Of a stretch of DNA of 64,000 nucleotides, positions 28,149 to 36,917 are shown piece after piece. This DNA is from Thalassocella blandensis (GTDB lineage: Bacteria > Pseudomonadota > Gammaproteobacteria > Pseudomonadales > Cellvibrionaceae). Positions within the stretch are counted from its first letter, which is position 1; each line of letters starts with the position of its first letter. Both the position numbers and the translations under genes were made by a program. A model generated the notes under the pieces. That model was not told the DNA's origin, searched no databases, and saw only the letters and a program-made list of their open reading frames with translations. The DNA is taken from contig CABFPG010000004.1 of the NCBI GenBank assembly GCA_902141825.1, positions 124,001 through 188,000 on the forward strand, given 5' to 3'.

Positions 28149-28682
28149 TTATTGCATGACCAGGTTTTCAAACAACACTTGTTCCACACCAGGTTTACCA
28201 ATTTCTTTTTCCAGCAATCGCTGAATCTCTTGCAGGCACTGCACACGCAGCAACTCTTTACCTTCCGCCGTTTGAATTTCTTCAAATAACTGACTGCCAA
28301 TCAACAGAACCAGTGCGTTGCGAATCATCGGCATATGCAGTTCTATCGCGGCAATGACATCATTATCCCGAGTCAGCAGAGTAATTTCTGCTTGCAGGTA
28401 GCGCTGCCGACCTTTTGCATCAAAAGTCACCAGAATCGGAGGTTTTAAAGGGTAGTAAATAGCCTTTTTCACTACCTCCACTTCTTCCGCAGGTGTTTCC
28501 ACCTGTTCTTCTTCTGGCATATCACTGCCACCTGTCAGTTTTAATACTGTCAGAGTCCCCCCTACCGAGGCCCCAACAATTACCAACGCCAGGATAGCTA
28601 AAACAATCAGTTTCTTTTTACCGAGACCTTGAGACTCATTTGACGCATCTTCTGCGTTTTCGGGAGCATCTTCTTCAGCCAT
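28149..28682 (-). CDS. fliL: Flagellar basal-body protein FliL
   Basis: 177 residues. A short cytoplasmic N-terminus, one membrane helix (about 26–47, KLIVLAILALVIVGASVGGT) and a periplasmic domain with the FliL pattern YYPLKPPILVTFDAKGRQRYL. It associates with the stator units. It is first of the fliLMNOPQR-flhB run, with a sigma-54 site 40 nt upstream. Confidence 0.96.
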   Translation of the reverse strand: MAEEDAPENAEDASNESQGLGKKKLIVLAILALVIVGASVGGTLTVLKLTGGSDMPEEEQVETPAEEVEVVKKAIYYPLKPPILVTFDAKGRQRYLQAEITLLTRDNDVIAAIELHMPMIRNALVLLIGSQLFEEIQTAEGKELLRVQCLQEIQRLLEKEIGKPGVEQVLFENLVMQ

Positions 28683-28721
28683 GTCAAAGTTCCGTCGCTC
28701 TATCGGTTTTAAGACTAAACA

Positions 28722-28736
28722 GCAAGAGATATGCCA
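28722..28736 (-). promoter_or_regulatory. Sigma-54 promoter for fliL
   Basis: On the minus strand TGGCAT-ATCTC-TTGC matches TGGCAC-N5-TTGC with one change and correct spacing. It is 40 nt upstream of the fliL start, as expected for a FleQ-controlled class II gene. Confidence 0.85.
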
Positions 28737-28857
28737 TTCTATTGAACACTGGATTTCAGTGGATGCTGCAACGATTAATTAGCATTAAATTTCACACCGT
28801 ATTTCTATTATGGTCTGCGTGAATCTGCTTAATAACGTTGGCAGGTAGGTGATAACG

Positions 28858-28890
28858 CGGGCCTACACTATTAATGTAGACCCGGTTTTT
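28858..28890 (+). terminator. Hairpin with T-run between fliK and fliL
   Basis: Stem CGGGCCTACA/TGTAGACCCG, which has one mismatch read as plus-strand RNA (a G-U pair read as minus). The T-run GTTTTT follows on the plus strand only. It lies in the 370-nt gap between fliK and fliL, so it could block antisense transcripts, or act as a weak end for the fliK transcript. The rest of the gap shows only the sigma-54 site. Confidence 0.5.
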
Positions 28891-29055
28891 AGTTTGTGGG
28901 AAAAATTATGGGAAATGGATTTTTTTATAACCAATTTTATGGTGGTCCGATTTATCATCCGAGTGTAAACCCCCGAACCACCGGTTTTAAACTTGAGACG
29001 CGTAACTTCCTTTTACAACCAATATTTTGTTGAGCAATGCGATGAGGCACGTCCC

Positions 29056-30726
29056 TCAGGCATAATAATCAACACCCGAGCGAGCGCTAACGATCCAGGT
29101 CTGTTGTGTGGTCTCTTCATCCAGCGCAGTATCTTCACCACTCACACTGGAATTTGAACCACCGGCTTGCTCACCGGTTTCCCCCTGGGAATAGCTTTGC
29201 TGATCCGACACATCGACATCGACTAAATCAACGCCCTGCTCCTGCAATAATTCACGCAAACGCGAACTGTTTAAATCCAACGCTTCTCGAACATGTGCAT
29301 TGGCGGAAACGAAAGAAATACTGGCTTGGTTATCGTGATTCACCGAAACTTTAACCTGTAATGGTCCAAGTTCCGGCGGATCTAATTGAAGCTCTGCAAA
29401 TTTAATGGACTGTGCAGCCATCATCGCAGAACGCTCGGCCACCATCCCCGCCCACTCTGGTTGACCAAAGCTCACATTCACGGGAAACACTGGTTTTGCG
29501 CCAGCCACATTTAGACCAATGGCATTTTGAAACTGGGAAGCCGGCATGGCGTTTGCCATTGTTTTATTTGTACTTTGTTGCAAAGCGTCAGACAACTGCC
29601 CTTCTGCAATCAGCGCGGCATCTCCCGAATTTAGGGCGGCATTTTTACCCCCAATCAACGCATTTGCTGAGTTCGATTTCCCTATTAATTCATTGAATAA
29701 TTGGCTATTGGCACTGCTTTTACTTTGTATCAAGTCTGCATCTTCCGAACTGAGTCCGTCCGTCTGTAAAGAAGCGGCCAACCCTCCGTCGGGTATTGAT
29801 GAACCGGTTGAGTCCCGCAACATTCCTGGTGTCATTGAAGACTTATCTGAAATTCCAGGCTGTGCCGATTGCATCGCCTGAGCAAGCCATTGGGAATTGG
29901 TCGTTTTACCTGTTGAAGTTGTTGTATCTATCGAGCCATCCCCCAAAGGAGCGCTGGAAATTGTGCTGGAGTCCGTATCCGCGTTCGCCTGCTGTGCAAT
30001 TAATTGTCGCAATAACGATGATCCGCTGCCTTGTTGATCCGGACTAATTCCATTTGCCGTTAAAGGCGCAGCAGAAGTCGAAGAGGTTTGCAGCGAAAAT
30101 GAGGTGAGACTGGTTTGCGTGTCGCTGGTTTGCGGACCTGCCAGCAACTGCAACATTGAACTGGCATCGCCAGTTTGAAGTCCTGCCATATTGAGTTCAC
30201 TCTCAACCTGCAGGTGTTCGCCTTCAAGTAATGACATGCCTTCAGCAGTTTGCGCCTCCTCAACTGCGTCACCTGTCAAAGCGTTGTGGGTGGCTTGCTC
30301 TGAGGCTAGCTTTTCAGCGGATTCGTTTTGCGATACCTGCTGGCGAGATGTTGATTTTTCCGCGCCGTTTTCCGTTGCTGCGTTTCGCGAAGCTTCCGAT
30401 GACGCAGAAGCTTCAGCTACATTCTGTTTCGATGGCTTTGCATTATGGTCCGCAGAAGTTTTCGCATGCGTATTGTGTGATTCTTCGCGAGCCATTCGAG
30501 TATCACGATTTTCATCCCGTTGATGTTCGCGCGCCTTTTCCTCTTGAGCATGTCGTCGATGCTCGGTCTCTTGTGCTTTTACAGCGTTCCGCTCTTTATC
30601 AAATGCTTTGGCAAAATCATTTCGCTCTGCCGATGGATTAACATTTGCTTTGCTACCAGGATCTACGGAGTTTTCAGCAGAGGTTTTGGAATTATTTGCG
30701 GTTGACGGGGACAACAATAAGTTCAT
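29056..30726 (-). CDS. fliK: Flagellar hook-length control protein FliK
   Basis: 556 residues, low-complexity and rich in Ser, Ala, Gln and Glu over the first 400, as usual for FliK. The C-terminal domain is recognisable by LQLDPPELGPLQVKVSVNHDN in parts (about residues 445–465), then VREALDLNSSRLRELLQEQGV. It is a secreted ruler that sets hook length and triggers the FlhB switch. It is transcribed from its own sigma-54 site. Confidence 0.93.
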   Translation of the reverse strand: MNLLLSPSTANNSKTSAENSVDPGSKANVNPSAERNDFAKAFDKERNAVKAQETEHRRHAQEEKAREHQRDENRDTRMAREESHNTHAKTSADHNAKPSKQNVAEASASSEASRNAATENGAEKSTSRQQVSQNESAEKLASEQATHNALTGDAVEEAQTAEGMSLLEGEHLQVESELNMAGLQTGDASSMLQLLAGPQTSDTQTSLTSFSLQTSSTSAAPLTANGISPDQQGSGSSLLRQLIAQQANADTDSSTISSAPLGDGSIDTTTSTGKTTNSQWLAQAMQSAQPGISDKSSMTPGMLRDSTGSSIPDGGLAASLQTDGLSSEDADLIQSKSSANSQLFNELIGKSNSANALIGGKNAALNSGDAALIAEGQLSDALQQSTNKTMANAMPASQFQNAIGLNVAGAKPVFPVNVSFGQPEWAGMVAERSAMMAAQSIKFAELQLDPPELGPLQVKVSVNHDNQASISFVSANAHVREALDLNSSRLRELLQEQGVDLVDVDVSDQQSYSQGETGEQAGGSNSSVSGEDTALDEETTQQTWIVSARSGVDYYA

Positions 30727-30770
30727 TTACTGCCTCAAGCTTTATTCATGTTCGAATCAGATTAAGATCA

Positions 30771-30785
30771 GCAAAGGTTATGCCA
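30771..30785 (-). promoter_or_regulatory. Sigma-54 promoter for fliK
   Basis: Minus-strand TGGCAT-AACCT-TTGC matches the consensus with one change and correct spacing, 45 nt before the fliK start. Confidence 0.85.
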
Positions 30786-31108
30786 GATTGCAAATCAGGC
30801 CGTTAGCTGCAGAGCGCTGAAGCTAAAGAGATGCTTCATAAGGCAAGAGCTAAGCGTACGGAGTGCTGTTGGCTCAGCAATGGGTTTCGCTCCAGAAGCA
30901 CGTGTGCGGCAGGCATTGCAAGCACTGCTGAAGACTATCCAACTAAAACGCTGGAACCTGGAGGTTTTTAAGGGGTAAATAGGATGTTTTCTATGAGCTT
31001 TTGTAAAGCATTACAGCCGCCAGAAATTATTTTCAGGTCTGCGTTACGAAAGCTTTAAACCGTAATTCCACTGCAATTGGTCTTACAGCAAGGATAAAGG
31101 GAGCGGTG
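30786..31108. other. 320-bp gap between hptB and fliK
   Basis: I see no gene, clear terminator or tandem repeat. It may carry activator sites for the fliK sigma-54 promoter and the end of the hsb transcript. Confidence 0.4.
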
Positions 31109-31465
31109 TTACTCGATAAACGTCTTCAACTTTACCGCCACAGCGGCAAAGTTTTGCTCTATAGCGGCCAATTGTTGCTCTTCATTGGTCACCGTGCCAG
31201 CGTGTGTTTGCTTTTCTAAAATATCACAGGTATCGGCCAGACTATTGATACCGATATTACGACTACTGCCTTTTAGTCCATGTACTTCGTGTTTTGCCGT
31301 CTCAATATCACCAGCTTCCAAGGCAACTTTTAACTTCTCAATACGCGCTGCAGAATCCCTTAGATAGGTTTCAATCAGCTCAACAAATTTTTCTCCCAGC
31401 AGCTCTTTGAGCATCATCAAGGAGTCCATGTCAATCAAGTTATTGGGGTCCAGTTCTTCTGCCAT
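31109..31465 (-). CDS. hptB: HptB-like histidine phosphotransfer protein
   Basis: 118 residues forming one Hpt domain with the phospho-His motif HGLKGSSRNIG (His about residue 60). It follows hsbR on the same strand. In P. aeruginosa HptB passes phosphate to HsbR, which controls the anti-sigma antagonist HsbA. The same three genes occur here in the order hsbA–hsbR–hptB, so the assignment rests on domain plus context. The P. aeruginosa kinases that feed HptB (RetS, PA1611, SagS) are not visible here. Confidence 0.85.
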   Translation of the reverse strand: MAEELDPNNLIDMDSLMMLKELLGEKFVELIETYLRDSAARIEKLKVALEAGDIETAKHEVHGLKGSSRNIGINSLADTCDILEKQTHAGTVTNEEQQLAAIEQNFAAVAVKLKTFIE

Positions 31466-31566
31466 AACGTGTCAATTTCTCGTGCTATATTTTTTGCTTA
31501 CAATACTTTAATCGCTTACAAATTATTACCCACTTACCAGGTCTGATATGCTCATCGCGCCCGATG

Positions 31567-33315
31567 TCACTCTTCAATATCCCATCGATATTGCACTTCG
31601 ACTTCGTTACCGGGCTCAAACAGCGTCAGCTTCTGACTGAGATTACTGATAAGCTGCAAACCACGCCCAAAAAAGTCATCATTTTCTTCTATTGTGACGA
31701 CCTTACCTGCATCCAGTCCTTTTTCCTTGCTCTTGCGATTAATATCAAACCCTTCCCCAGAGTCTTTAACACGAATCACCAATAGCCCGCCTTTTTCATC
31801 CGCAAAATGCTCCAATGAAAAACTGACCTTACCTTTTGTTAAAGACTGGAGTCTATCCGCTCTGGTTTCATAATATTTGGCAAATCCGTCAGGTGTGGAT
31901 TTTAATTGCGAAGAAAGACCCAGGACGCCGTGCTCTAAAGCATTGGTGTATAGCTCAGCCAGCACGGTATATAGAGGTGTTCTGTGCGCGCGCAAGCCCG
32001 GCACTTCAGAAATAATATTCATCAACAATGGCAGCGGATCAAACTCTCGCAAACTGGTTTCTGGCAAATCGAAATTCATATACCAGTCAGCCAGACTGCC
32101 CTGACGCTTTTCATTTAAATGATCAACGCTGGCAACAATATCCACATCCCGCATTTCAATCTCAACCAGAGACATATCATCGTCTTTTTCTGACGAGCCT
32201 ATATGTTGCTGAACATTACTAAGAATTTTATCGAAAATATCACTCTGCCCTTTATTTTGGTAGAGGATATTATGCAAACGTTCTTCACCATACATCTCGC
32301 CATCATCATTGCGTGCTTCAAACGCGCCGTCAGACCACATAAACATACGGTCGCCTTCTTCCAGCTGGAACGTATCGCAGTCGCCATTAAAACTCTGATT
32401 GGAAAGCACACCCAAGGGTAAATGCTTGGATGGCAGAAGTTCGTACTCATCATCTTTTAAGCGATAAAGAAAGCCTTCAGGCAAACCACCATTCCAGACC
32501 TTCAAGCGTCGCTCTTTAAAATTAATATCGACACAGATAGCACAACAGAAAAACCCCACAGGCAATATTTCATTGAGCTTCTGGTTAATTTCACGCAGGA
32601 TATCAGGAATACTGAAACCTTTTCTCACCATCCCGTAAAACGTCGTTGCCAGTGGCATGGAACCAATGGCCGCGGGCAAGCCATGCCCGGTAAAATCCCC
32701 AAGCATCACCACCATACTGCCATTCGGGCTCATCTCAGACACGAGTATATCGCCATTAAACACCGCTAGTGGCGACATGTAATGACGAATGTTGCCAAGG
32801 TTTAAACAGCCCGTATGCGCTATTTTATCGAACACCTGTTTGGCAACGGTCTGCTCCTGAATCAAGTGTAAGTTGTTCGCCTCTATTTGCTCTTTTTGTT
32901 GCAGTAATGTGCGATGCATTCGGCGCAGCCGTCCAAATGCTTTTATCTTGGAGCCAAGGACGGTTTGATTGTAGGGTTTAGGAATAAAATCATCGCCGCC
33001 GGATTCCAGACATTCGACCAGCGACTGAATGTCATTCAGGGCAGTAAGAAAAATAATCGGGACTACATCTTCCTTGGCCAGCTCTCTGATGATTTTCGCC
33101 GCCTCAATCCCGCCCATGTTCGGCATCAGCACATCCAGCAACACAAGGTCCGGGGCTTCCCTTTGATAGGCTTCCACCGCTTCTTTGCCGTCACTCGCAC
33201 CGACCGGCACATGGCCAGCTTTACTTACGATAGTTTCAAGGATAAGACGATCGGTCGCAGAGTCATCTGCTACCAGAATTTTGAGGGATTCTATTGGCTC
33301 ATTATTTAAGGACAT
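31567..33315 (-). CDS. hsbR: HsbR-like regulator: receiver + PP2C phosphatase + anti-sigma kinase domain
   Basis: 582 residues. The receiver (about 10–125) has VADDSATD and the acceptor Asp in LVLLDVLMPNMGG. The SpoIIE/PP2C phosphatase (about 165–385) has GDFTGHGLPAA, MWSDGAFEA and DDMSLVEI. The C-terminal HATPase/RsbW-like domain (about 420–580) has the N-box ELYTNALEHG. In P. aeruginosa HsbR switches between phosphatase and kinase action on HsbA depending on HptB, thereby controlling FlgM, swarming and biofilm formation. That function is family knowledge applied here because domains and neighbours agree. The phospho-His donor HptB is the next gene. Confidence 0.92.
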   Translation of the reverse strand: MSLNNEPIESLKILVADDSATDRLILETIVSKAGHVPVGASDGKEAVEAYQREAPDLVLLDVLMPNMGGIEAAKIIRELAKEDVVPIIFLTALNDIQSLVECLESGGDDFIPKPYNQTVLGSKIKAFGRLRRMHRTLLQQKEQIEANNLHLIQEQTVAKQVFDKIAHTGCLNLGNIRHYMSPLAVFNGDILVSEMSPNGSMVVMLGDFTGHGLPAAIGSMPLATTFYGMVRKGFSIPDILREINQKLNEILPVGFFCCAICVDINFKERRLKVWNGGLPEGFLYRLKDDEYELLPSKHLPLGVLSNQSFNGDCDTFQLEEGDRMFMWSDGAFEARNDDGEMYGEERLHNILYQNKGQSDIFDKILSNVQQHIGSSEKDDDMSLVEIEMRDVDIVASVDHLNEKRQGSLADWYMNFDLPETSLREFDPLPLLMNIISEVPGLRAHRTPLYTVLAELYTNALEHGVLGLSSQLKSTPDGFAKYYETRADRLQSLTKGKVSFSLEHFADEKGGLLVIRVKDSGEGFDINRKSKEKGLDAGKVVTIEENDDFFGRGLQLISNLSQKLTLFEPGNEVEVQYRWDIEE

Positions 33316-33796
33316 TTGTTGCCTTTCGCCTAAAATGCGTTCAACGTAAAATGCTAGTGTTCTCGCTACATTGGTTTTTACGTTTAAATAATTAAAGTGC
33401 CACTGCTTAATCGCTTAAATTTACGCGCCAGCCAATAAATACAGACCCAGAAAGCTGGGCACTTTTTTATGAATTTGCCTTGGTTTTACAACATTGGTTT
33501 TGCAACAAAGGCCGTAAATTGTGGCTTTCAGTACATTCTTATATGCTGACACGACAGGGCAATGTCACACAAATTTATATCTACGACTGCGATATACTTG
33601 TGTTTAGCATCTGGTGATAAATACCACTGCGGCATTTGGGCGACATTCCATTGCCAGTTCACCTATTTCAAGTTCAAGTTCAAAACCAAACCCAGTCCAG
33701 GCTGCCAATATCATCATTACTCCCGACTACCAGCACCGCCACACGAGAACGTACTCAAGCTATCTCCCGCACTTGACGTGTCAAATACGGGGATGT
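33316..33796. other. 480-bp gap between hsbA and hsbR
   Basis: No gene. It contains a hairpin CCCAG-AAAG-CTGGG (33446–33459) followed by TTTTTT on the plus strand, which may be a terminator or attenuator element, and a short TTCAAG repeat at about 33666–33684. The gap suggests that hsbR has its own promoter. Confidence 0.5.
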
Positions 33797-34105
33797 TTAC
33801 TGAATTTTAAATAGCTGTTCAAAGCTTGAAATCGTGAATATTTTTTTAACCTCAGGTGAACAATTTATAATCGTGATATCGGCTTTGTCGCCGCCGGCGT
33901 GGTCACGAAGAACCAACAACATTCCCAGAGCTGAACTATCAAGGTGAACCGTACCGGCCAAATCCACCTTATATTTAGTTACATTTCCCGCGTCTGGACT
34001 TTCAAAGCTACGTCTAAAATGCTCCAGTGAGGAAGCGTCGAAACGCCCGACAATGGAAATCGTAAGCTCTGCACCATTTTCCGAAAGTGATGAAGTTATG
34101 GACAT
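33797..34105 (-). CDS. hsbA: HsbA-like STAS anti-sigma factor antagonist
   Basis: 102 residues forming a STAS domain. The regulatory Ser lies in HLDSSALGMLLVLRDHA, the place phosphorylated in SpoIIAA/HsbA proteins. Its likely partner is the HsbR-like protein encoded downstream, and family knowledge links it to FlgM and diguanylate cyclase control. It follows cheB by 77 nt and may share the chemotaxis transcript. Confidence 0.88.
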   Translation of the reverse strand: MSITSSLSENGAELTISIVGRFDASSLEHFRRSFESPDAGNVTKYKVDLAGTVHLDSSALGMLLVLRDHAGGDKADITIINCSPEVKKIFTISSFEQLFKIQ

Positions 34106-34182
34106 ATGGAAGATCCCAAAAAAATCAAGATATTACAACACAATGTATCAATGTTTAACCATAAGCATAGCTTAAAAAAATA

Positions 34183-35253
34183 TTAATGGAATGCTTCATG
34201 CAATATTGATTTAGCAATGTCGTGTAAATCAAGAACTTTGACAGCGCCTTCCATTTTAACCGCCATGCCCGGCATGCCCCAAACGATGCTGGACGCTTCG
34301 TCCTGCGCAATTGTCAAACAACCCGCTTGCCTCATACGCAACAGCGCGGCTGAACCATCCGCTCCCATTCCGGTGAGGATGACCCCCATCGCATGTTTAC
34401 CGGCTACCTCTCGCACAGAATCAAACAGTGCTTCTACTGCTGGTCTATGTCGATTTATAAATTCACCCTGATCTAACTTGCAAACATACCGTCCACCGGC
34501 TTTAGCTATACGTAGGTGGGAATGTCCAGGAGCGACATAAACACACCCGGCTTCAATATGCTGATCGTGTTCGGCCTCGTATACTTTGGCTGCCGAAAGA
34601 CCATCCAGCCGCCGAGCAAAACTTGCACTGAATGATGCGGGAATATGTTGTGCGATAACCAGCGGAGGGCAATTTGGAGGAAGCCCGGAGACAACTTCTT
34701 TTATCGCTTCTGTCCCGCCTGTAGAAGCACCTATAGCGCAAATGAATTGACTACGTAATTTTTTATTCGCAATAGATCCCAGATTGGTTTTAGCTCGCGT
34801 TGCGCGGGACTCCCGCTCGCTATCCACTTGCGGCCGAATCGATGCACGTGAGGCCGCCAGCACCTTCTCGACAATGATATCGCGATATTCGTCCAGAGAA
34901 TTGCCACCATCGTGTTTAGGCTTACCGATGAAATCTATTGCCCCTATTTCCAACGCCTCCAGCGTTGTAGGTGCACCCTCTTGTGTCAGGGTCGAAATCA
35001 TTACCACGGGCATCGGACGCAAACGCATCAGGTTTTTCAAAAACGTTATGCCATTCATTTTCGGCATTTCAATATCGAGCGTTAACACGTCTGGATTGTG
35101 CAATTTAATCAACTCACGTGCTTCATACGCATCACAAGCAGCTGCGACCACTTCAATGCGCTCACTGGACTCCAGAATTTCCTTCAGTAACGCTCGAATA
35201 AGCGCGGAATCATCCACGACTATAACTTTCACTTTTCGCCCAGATCTACTCAC
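34183..35253 (-). CDS. cheB: Chemoreceptor methylesterase CheB
   Basis: 356 residues. The receiver (about 8–125) has VVDDSALIR and LTLDIEMPKMNG; the esterase domain (about 165–350) has the catalytic Ser in GASTGGTEA, the His in AQHIPASFS and the Asp in GMGADGS. It removes methyl groups from receptors and deamidates Gln when phosphorylated by CheA. It follows cheD and cheR, matching the Che2 order. Confidence 0.97.
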   Translation of the reverse strand: MSRSGRKVKVIVVDDSALIRALLKEILESSERIEVVAAACDAYEARELIKLHNPDVLTLDIEMPKMNGITFLKNLMRLRPMPVVMISTLTQEGAPTTLEALEIGAIDFIGKPKHDGGNSLDEYRDIIVEKVLAASRASIRPQVDSERESRATRAKTNLGSIANKKLRSQFICAIGASTGGTEAIKEVVSGLPPNCPPLVIAQHIPASFSASFARRLDGLSAAKVYEAEHDQHIEAGCVYVAPGHSHLRIAKAGGRYVCKLDQGEFINRHRPAVEALFDSVREVAGKHAMGVILTGMGADGSAALLRMRQAGCLTIAQDEASSIVWGMPGMAVKMEGAVKVLDLHDIAKSILHEAFH

Positions 35254-35317
35254 AAAGCTTCACCTTACCCAACCAGACTACCAGTTTATTTTCACCCACA
35301 TTTTGCAAAGCACGGAC

Positions 35318-35956
35318 TTAAAACAGCTCCACATCACCCGCTGGTTTTTTCTCTTGCATGGATTCAATGTATTCTTTTTCACGCTGTTGAATCGTATCGT
35401 TCGCTTGCGTGCGCAGACGTTTGAGCTTTACCGAACCAGTATCTGGAAAATACAATACTTTACGCGGGTGATCACTGCCAAGATCTTTGGCGGCAACGGA
35501 AAGCCCCTCTTGCTGAAGAAACTCCATCACAAAGGCAATATTTCGAGCACCGACGTCAATGTTATTCATGGATGCAAGCACTTTACCGCCACCAAACAAC
35601 TTCACTTCCAAATTCCCTTTTCTTCCGCCTTGCTTTAAAATTTCATTAATTAAAAACTCCATGGCCCAATTGCCATAGCACAAAGCAGAATTCACTGCAC
35701 TGCGAGCATCGCTGTGATGCTCAGACTGAATGGGCAACATAAAATGGTTCATGCCCCCCACGCCTATTTTTTTGTCGCGTATACAAGCGGCAATACATGA
35801 GCCTAAAACTGTAACAATCATTTCTCCGGTTTTGCTTACGTAACATTCGCCAGGAAGAATTTTTGCGGCAGGCATTCGCATCCGCGGGTCCCAGTAGCGA
35901 TTAACATGTTCAAACCCTTTAATTGTCGGCGTTGAAATTTTCTGCCTGAAAACCAC
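35318..35956 (-). CDS. cheD: Chemoreceptor glutamine deamidase CheD
   Basis: 212 residues from a GTG that overlaps the cheR stop by 1 nt; GAGGCG lies upstream. Catalytic Cys in VTVLGSCIAACIRD, the following His in GGMNHFMLP. It deamidates receptor glutamines and in some species works with CheC. The C-terminus GDVELF resembles the SGELEFF tails of the two CheX-like proteins at 6621 and 7655. Confidence 0.95.
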   Translation of the reverse strand: MVFRQKISTPTIKGFEHVNRYWDPRMRMPAAKILPGECYVSKTGEMIVTVLGSCIAACIRDKKIGVGGMNHFMLPIQSEHHSDARSAVNSALCYGNWAMEFLINEILKQGGRKGNLEVKLFGGGKVLASMNNIDVGARNIAFVMEFLQQEGLSVAAKDLGSDHPRKVLYFPDTGSVKLKRLRTQANDTIQQREKEYIESMQEKKPAGDVELF

Positions 35957-36795
35957 TAGTGTCGCCTCTCATATATCGTGCGGCCAATGGAACCAAACCG
36001 CGAAGTAATATTGTGTAAACTTTCGCTATGGCCAATAAACAAAGTACTTTGCTCTGTCATAATGTCAGCATAACGATCAAATAACTTGCGCTGTGTATTT
36101 GCATCAAAATAAATGACTACGTTACGGCAAAAAATAATATCGAACGGGCCTTTCATTGGCCATTCGTGGAGTAAATTCAGCTGTTTAAATGTAATGAGCT
36201 TTCGCACATTGTCTTTAATTTTGACTTTTTTACGGGACTTATCAATCGAGAAACATACTTTGTATTTATCCGGGATGTTTTCAGCCCGCTCTGCGGCATA
36301 AATCGCTTCTTTCGCCTTTGCCACAACATTGGAATCGAGATCCGTCGCCAGGACTTTTACATCCCAGTTGGACAGAGAAGCAAAAGACTTCACAACCATC
36401 GCTATACTGTAAGCTTCTTCTCCAGTAGAACAACCGGCAGACCAGATGCGGATACGCCGGGAGCCTAAATTCTTTCGCATCAAGCCAGGCAATACCGTAT
36501 TTTTTAAATGTTCAAAGTGGTGATTCTCACGAAAAAACGACGTGAGATTGGTGGTAATGGAATTGACGAATTCAATATTTTCTTCCGTATCTTCCTGAAC
36601 AAGGAGATCGCAGTACTCTCGGAAACTTTTTAGATTCAAACGCCGCAGACGACGTGCCAGCCTCCCATAAATCATGTTCTTTTTATGGTCGGTTAAACTT
36701 ATCCCCGTTCTGGCATAGGCTATCTCACGGATTTTTTTAAAATCTCCATCCGTCATGGGGAATTCGTGATTCGAAAAATCTTCTTGAGCAGCCAC
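35956..36795 (-). CDS. cheR: Chemoreceptor methyltransferase CheR
   Basis: 279 residues from GTG 36795, chosen because GGAG lies 5 nt upstream; a longer frame from 36855 would add 20 residues and lacks a ribosome site. The N-terminal helical domain carries basic residues (YGRLARRLRRLNLKSF) and the SAM-binding domain has WSAGCSTGEEAYSIAM and IIFCRNVVIYF. It methylates receptor Glu residues using S-adenosylmethionine. No C-terminal TPR is present. Confidence 0.96.
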   Translation of the reverse strand: MAAQEDFSNHEFPMTDGDFKKIREIAYARTGISLTDHKKNMIYGRLARRLRRLNLKSFREYCDLLVQEDTEENIEFVNSITTNLTSFFRENHHFEHLKNTVLPGLMRKNLGSRRIRIWSAGCSTGEEAYSIAMVVKSFASLSNWDVKVLATDLDSNVVAKAKEAIYAAERAENIPDKYKVCFSIDKSRKKVKIKDNVRKLITFKQLNLLHEWPMKGPFDIIFCRNVVIYFDANTQRKLFDRYADIMTEQSTLFIGHSESLHNITSRFGSIGRTIYERRH

Positions 36796-36917
36796 CAAAA
36801 CTCCATTCTTAGTATTGATGAAAATGGCAAGGCAGACTCCGAACCCACACTGCATTCAGAGTCAGTCAATCCGCACTCGTGGACATGCGGATTTTTCAGC
36901 ATCTCGAAATGTAGAAC

